Shown here one piece after another: positions 60,604 through 64,000 of a stretch of 64,000 nucleotides of DNA. How positions within the stretch are numbered: the stretch's first letter is position 1; every line of letters begins with the position of its first letter. The stretch lies in NCBI RefSeq assembly GCF_001278805.1, contig NZ_CP012602.1, positions 3,941,501-4,005,500 of the forward strand, read 5' to 3'. The stretch is from Bacillus sp. FJAT-18017 (lineage in GTDB: Bacteria; Bacillota; Bacilli; Bacillales; Cytobacillaceae). Both the position numbers and the translations under genes were made by a program. The notes beneath the pieces were generated by a model. The model was not told the DNA's origin and made no database searches. It was given only the letters and a program-made list of their open reading frames with translations.

Positions 60604-61656
60604 ATGGGCGCTGAAAGAATTCAGGAAGTAGAGTGGATTGAACCGAAAAAAAGGCGGGACTATAAAGGATATGGATTTGGAATTCTTTTAACATTGATCT
60701 TTGCATTGGTAGCTGGACAGATTGCCAGGCTGCCATTTTTTTCGATTATGGGGATTATGATCATTTCGATTTTACTTGGGGCAATATGGAGAAATTCGGT
60801 TTCTATGCCCACTACAGTAAATGTAAGTTTAGGTACAAATTTCAGCAGTAAATTCCTCCTGCGTGCGGGGATTATCCTTCTAGGTTTCAGATTAAGTTTT
60901 GCTGATATACGTAATGCTGGGCCCTCCATTTTCATCATTGATGCACTCGTTATCCTTTTCACGATGATTTTTATCCTATATCTAGGAAAAGTTTTTCGCA
61001 TTAATAAAAAATTAACGATTCTGCTCGCTGCTGGCACAGCCATTTGTGGTGCGGCTGCCATTGTTGCTGTTGCTCCCATCATTAACAATAAGAAGGAACA
61101 TACAGCGATTGCGGTCTCATGCATAGCCGTTTTTGGAACGATAGGAGCCCTTTTTTATATCTTCCTTTTTCCTTATTTACCATTAAACGAAAGTGAGTTT
61201 GGGTTAATAGTTGGCGCAACTCTTCATGAACTGGCTCATGTCGTCGCGGCATCGGTTCCTGGCGGAGAAGCAGCCAGTGATATGGCGATACTTGTAAAGC
61301 TTGGAAGAGTCCTATTGCTCATTCCCGTTGCTTTAATCATCAGCTTTTTTATGAATAAAGGGTCTCAAAAAGATCAAAAAAATGATAAGTCCTTACCTGT
61401 TCCATGGTTCATCTTTGGCTTTCTTCTCATGAGCATCATCAACACATTCCAATTGCTTCCCGAGAAAATCATCAGTTATCTGCTCGTTCTCAGTACGTAC
61501 TTTCTGGCAATGGGAATGGTTGGGCTTGGGATGAATATTAAATGGGCTGATTTTGTAAAAGTAGGCATAAAACCAATTGCAGTTGCAGGAATTGGGTTTC
61601 TTGGCCTGCTCGCGTTAACTCCTATTCTCTTATTCATCTATCACCTCTTTTCCTAA
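60604..61656 (+). CDS. YeiH-family putative sulfate/sulfite exporter
   Basis: About 350 residues, ten or so spans. YeiH/UPF0324 features: SSKFLLRAGIILLGFRLS, GTAICGAAAIVAVAPIIN, GATLHELAHVVAA and GMVGLGMNIKWADF. The family is thought to export sulfate/sulfite-like anions; direct evidence is limited. ATG 60604 follows GTGGAGTG and is preferred to the ATG at 60508. A LysR gene follows 57 bases after the stop, as in the yeiE-yeiH pair of enterobacteria. Confidence 0.88.
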   Translation: MGAERIQEVEWIEPKKRRDYKGYGFGILLTLIFALVAGQIARLPFFSIMGIMIISILLGAIWRNSVSMPTTVNVSLGTNFSSKFLLRAGIILLGFRLSFADIRNAGPSIFIIDALVILFTMIFILYLGKVFRINKKLTILLAAGTAICGAAAIVAVAPIINNKKEHTAIAVSCIAVFGTIGALFYIFLFPYLPLNESEFGLIVGATLHELAHVVAASVPGGEAASDMAILVKLGRVLLLIPVALIISFFMNKGSQKDQKNDKSLPVPWFIFGFLLMSIINTFQLLPEKIISYLLVLSTYFLAMGMVGLGMNIKWADFVKVGIKPIAVAGIGFLGLLALTPILLFIYHLFS

Positions 61657-61713
61657 GGAAATTCATCCCCCCTTTTGGTACAATGGCAGAAGACAGGTAC
61701 TAGGAGGAAGGCA

Positions 61714-62628
61714 ATGAATCTTGATTATTTAAAGGTATTTTATGTAGCAGCGAATAATAAAAGTTTCTCTCAAACAGCAAAGGACCTCCACCTCTCTCAA
61801 TCTTCTGTCAGTCTGCAAATTAAGTATCTTGAGGAAAAATGGGACTGCAAATTATTTGAACGAACCACAAAAAAAGTCTCCCTGACTCCTGCCGGGGAGA
61901 TTCTATATATTCAAGTTAAAAAAATACTTACACTAATGAACGAAACGACCAATGCATTGGAAGAGCTAAAAGGAGTTGTCCACGGAGACTTAAAGGTTGG
62001 CGCCAGTTTAACGATTGGAGAGCACATCCTTCCCTTTATTTTAGCGCATTTTAATAAACTGTACCCGTTGGTAAACATCCAATTTAATATTTTCAATTCA
62101 GACCAAATAGTGGATAAGTTAAATAATCAGGAAATTAATTTAGGATTCATCGAATCTATGCTCTCTTATCCGGTTGTAAAACAAAAGCCATTTGCTAAAG
62201 ATGAGCTGATTGTTGTTGCCTCCCCTGACTACTACTTGGTTGATACAGAAACAATCACTATTGACCAGCTGCTTACCTTTCCTTTTATTATTAGGGAAAA
62301 AGGCTCAGGAACTAGACAAGTTATGGAGGATACTCTGCGAAAAAATCATATTGATCCATCAAAACTTAAGGTTGTTATCGAGCTAAATCACACCGAAGCC
62401 ATCAAATCTGCCGTAGAAGCAGGCTTGGGAATCTCAATCTTATCCAAATCAGCTGTAAAAAAAGAGCTGGAATTAAACACATTAAAACAAATCGAAATAA
62501 AGGACATTCGCATGCTCCGGAGTTTCTATATGGTATATGATCAAGAACTGTTGCAACTGCCGAGCAAAAAGTTGATTGAACTCATTGAGGAGAAATACAA
62601 TTCTTTATTAGCAGGCGGACTCCGGTAA
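61714..62628 (+). CDS. LysR-family transcriptional regulator (YeiE/CysB-like position)
   Basis: About 304 residues. HTH: FYVAANNKSFSQTAKDLHLS, QSSVSLQIKYLEEKWD; the effector domain follows. TAGGAGGAAGGC precedes ATG 61714, which is preferred to an upstream in-frame GTG or TTG. It lies directly after the YeiH-like gene on the same strand, an arrangement that suggests it senses sulfite or a related anion and controls the exporter (inference). The binding signature of YeiE was not tested. Confidence 0.9.
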   Translation: MNLDYLKVFYVAANNKSFSQTAKDLHLSQSSVSLQIKYLEEKWDCKLFERTTKKVSLTPAGEILYIQVKKILTLMNETTNALEELKGVVHGDLKVGASLTIGEHILPFILAHFNKLYPLVNIQFNIFNSDQIVDKLNNQEINLGFIESMLSYPVVKQKPFAKDELIVVASPDYYLVDTETITIDQLLTFPFIIREKGSGTRQVMEDTLRKNHIDPSKLKVVIELNHTEAIKSAVEAGLGISILSKSAVKKELELNTLKQIEIKDIRMLRSFYMVYDQELLQLPSKKLIELIEEKYNSLLAGGLR

Positions 62629-62669
62629 CGGGTTATGTTATCTGTCACAAAATTAAATTAGGTAAGGCG

Positions 62670-62708
62670 AATAGACCATCAAATTGTATTTGTAAATGAT
62701 GGTCTATT
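62670..62708 (+). terminator. Terminator-like hairpin after the LysR gene
   Basis: AATAGACCATCA pairs with TGATGGTCTATT around a 15-base loop, followed by TATACT; weak T-run. Confidence 0.6.
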
Positions 62709-62880
62709 TATACTGATATACAGGCATTTATACTAATAAATTCTAATTTTTTTGTTATAAAATTTGTATATAAATTTGCAGACTAACAGAAGCTTCTGCA
62801 AGCCCGAAAATTTCAGTACATTTAACCGGCAATTTTGCTACCAGAAATAATACGGGGAATAAAAAATTGAGTTCTTCTTT

Positions 62881-62920
62881 AACTAAAGCACCCGTTAATT
62901 TAAGTACAATACTTCACAAT
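62881..62920. repeat. Dispersed intergenic repeat (CACCCGTTA family)
   Basis: AACTAAAGCACCCGTTAA-TTTAAGT then CTTCACAAT, nearly the same as at 51996. Confidence 0.65.
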
Positions 62921-62956
62921 ATCGGCCCAATTAATAAAAAATATCATTTTATTATT

Positions 62957-63316
62957 TCACTCAGGTTTCTCCCCGAATTTTTTGCCGAAATTCTCCATCA
63001 TATCAAGAATTGGGATAAATTCACTCCCTTTAGTTGTTAATGAATATTCAACACGTGGAGGTACCTCAGGAAAAACCTCTCGTTTAATTAATCCATCTGA
63101 TTCTAATTCTCTCAACTGTTTTGTAAGCGAACCTTGTGAAATGTCCCATAAAAAAGCTTTAATTTCGCTATAACGACGTTCTTTCGTTTTTAAAAACCAA
63201 AGAATAAGAGACTTCCAGCGTCCGGAAAGCATATTTTGGGTATACGCAATACCATAAACGTCACTTTGCTCCTTCATAAACTTTTTTTCAAATCCATCCT
63301 TGCATAATCTAGCCAT
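62957..63316 (-). CDS. HxlR-family transcriptional regulator
   Basis: 119 residues. HxlR core: QNMLSGRWKSLILWFLKTKE, RRYSEIKAFLWDISQGSL, QLRELESDGLIKREVFPEVP and PRVEYSLTTKG. A Cys lies near the N-terminus (ARLCKDG). It is divergent from the reductase gene at 63548, with palindromic AGTACA/TGTACT between them, so it most likely represses that gene and itself. The start has a weak AGAGATG site. Confidence 0.92.
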   Translation of the reverse strand: MARLCKDGFEKKFMKEQSDVYGIAYTQNMLSGRWKSLILWFLKTKERRYSEIKAFLWDISQGSLTKQLRELESDGLIKREVFPEVPPRVEYSLTTKGSEFIPILDMMENFGKKFGEKPE

Positions 63317-63340
63317 ACTAACATCTCTTTTCTTCTGTAA

Positions 63341-63390
63341 AGTACAAAAAAGTGTACTATGTCATTTTTTATTGCCTACTTCAAAAGTAA
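63341..63390. promoter_or_regulatory. Putative HxlR operators
   Basis: AGTACA-6-TGTACT at 63341-63358 is a perfect inverted repeat, and TACTT-CAA-AAGTA at 63376-63388 is a second. Both lie in the divergent promoter region and look like HxlR/MarR dimer sites. Confidence 0.5.
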
Positions 63391-63547
63391 GAGTAATGTG
63401 TTTATTATAGTATTTATAACCAAAACACTCAATTACCTTAATGCTTGCCAAAAAGGAATGTAGACAATTTCACGTTGAGGCAATTGGATAATTCCATAGC
63501 TGATATCGAATCATAATTGAACAAAATGAGATTTAGGAGGAACAATA

Positions 63548-64000
63548 ATGAGATTTGGAATTATAGGTGCAGGACCAATAGGGACAACTATTTCTAAAAA
63601 GTTGGTCAAGAATGGACATGAAGTTAAAATTGCAGACGCTCGAGAAATTGGACGTTTAGAAGGAAAGGAAATTGCTGGAACACCTGTGAGTGTGGAAGAT
63701 GTAATAACAAATATTGATGTTCTTATAATATCTATCCCTCTTCATGTAATGCCAAGCATTCGCAACATTGTAGATAAAGCTAAAGAGGAAGTAATCATTG
63801 TAGATACTTCAAATTATTATCCTTTTAGAGACAATAAAATTGAAGAAATTGAGAACGGGATGGTTGAAAGTGTTTGGGTTTCAAATCAATTAGGTAAACC
63901 TATCATTAAAGCCTTCAACAATCAATTAGCTTATACTTTAGAAAACAAAGGAGCCCACGAAGGTACTAGTGGACGCATTGCCATGGCGATTGCTGGTAAT
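63548..64000 (+). CDS. NADPH-dependent F420 reductase-like oxidoreductase (partial, cut by window end)
   Basis: The first 151 residues are visible. An N-terminal Rossmann motif (GIIGAGPIGTTISKKLVKNG) is followed by VEDVITNIDVLIISIPLHVM, a pattern of the F420-dependent NADP reductase-like family of NAD(P)-binding proteins. In Bacilli these usually act on unknown substrates, not F420. AGGAGG site nine bases before ATG. Divergent from the HxlR gene. Confidence 0.85.
   Translation, partial: MRFGIIGAGPIGTTISKKLVKNGHEVKIADAREIGRLEGKEIAGTPVSVEDVITNIDVLIISIPLHVMPSIRNIVDKAKEEVIIVDTSNYYPFRDNKIEEIENGMVESVWVSNQLGKPIIKAFNNQLAYTLENKGAHEGTSGRIAMAIAGN

Larger units (their letters stand above)
62629..62956. 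other. Intergenic region with a hairpin and a repeat
   Basis: Contains the hairpin at 62670 and the CACCCGTTA-type repeat at 62881. Otherwise A+T-rich, no gene. Confidence 0.55.

Noticed and set aside
1..64000. CRISPR array, tRNA, rRNA, prophage structural genes, restriction-modification methyltransferase
   Set aside because: Looked for regular spaced repeats, tRNA-like cloverleaf ends, phage capsid/tail proteins and methyltransferase motifs; none found.

Overview
The window is chromosomal DNA of a low-GC, Gram-positive spore-former-like bacterium, most likely a member of the Bacillaceae. Support comes from strong AGGAGG-type ribosome binding sites, frequent TTG and GTG starts, HxlR, LysR and Lrp regulators, a glycine riboswitch, CspB/CspD-type cold shock protein and dispersed intergenic palindromes of the sort common in Bacillus relatives. 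No rRNA, tRNA, CRISPR array or prophage was seen.

Layout. 0-18.5 kb holds ordinary metabolic and small accessory genes: a permease/amidohydrolase pair, two tandem sirtuins of the His-less (SirTM-like) kind beside an HxlR regulator, an Lrp regulator with a cysteine hydrolase, a DRE-TIM aldolase, an ASCH operon that includes a small unlisted membrane ORF, a PaaI thioesterase, an MBL hydrolase, an orphan IS200/IS605-type omega-RNA-like structure and a secreted beta-propeller protein.

18.6-36.8 kb is a defence/accessory island. It has a complete Wadjet system (order jetD-jetA-jetB-jetC, all overlapping). Next comes an A+T-rich eight-gene operon that I cannot match to any described system: thymidylate kinase, acyl carrier protein, XRE regulator, ImmA/IrrE metallopeptidase fused to a chagasin-type cysteine-protease inhibitor, a papain-type cysteine protease, a divergent thymidylate synthase homologue, a 4'-phosphopantetheinyl transferase and a second thymidylate synthase homologue with an intact active site. 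After this are a decayed IS3-family element, a DUF1643 gene, a broken GIY-YIG gene and a nuclease-helicase of the DUF2075 type. The operon joins nucleotide (dUMP/dTMP-like) chemistry, carrier-protein chemistry and a protease/inhibitor/repressor switch. It is the best candidate here for an undescribed system, possibly anti-phage or small-molecule producing; this is inference from content and location.

37-50 kb holds an APC-type permease under a glycine riboswitch, a chimeric remnant of an ornithine-cyclodeaminase-like gene fused to a piece of an MFS gene, its intact relatives (OCD + MHS transporter + XRE-cupin regulator), a YgjP-like peptidase, an RraB-like gene, a cold shock gene with a candidate small RNA beside it, etfBA and a Bcr/CflA exporter that appears to start at CTG. 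50.5-53 kb has an amine-oxidase fragment and two unknown genes enclosed by about 43-bp inverted repeats.

53-60.4 kb is a coherent amino-acid (probably D-amino-acid) utilisation cluster: Asp/Glu racemase, DAACS symporter, D-cysteine desulfhydrase-like enzyme, LysR, RidA, threonine-synthase-like lyase and D-threonine-aldolase-like enzyme. The window ends with a YeiH-like exporter plus LysR, and an HxlR regulator divergent from a truncated F420/NADP reductase-like gene.
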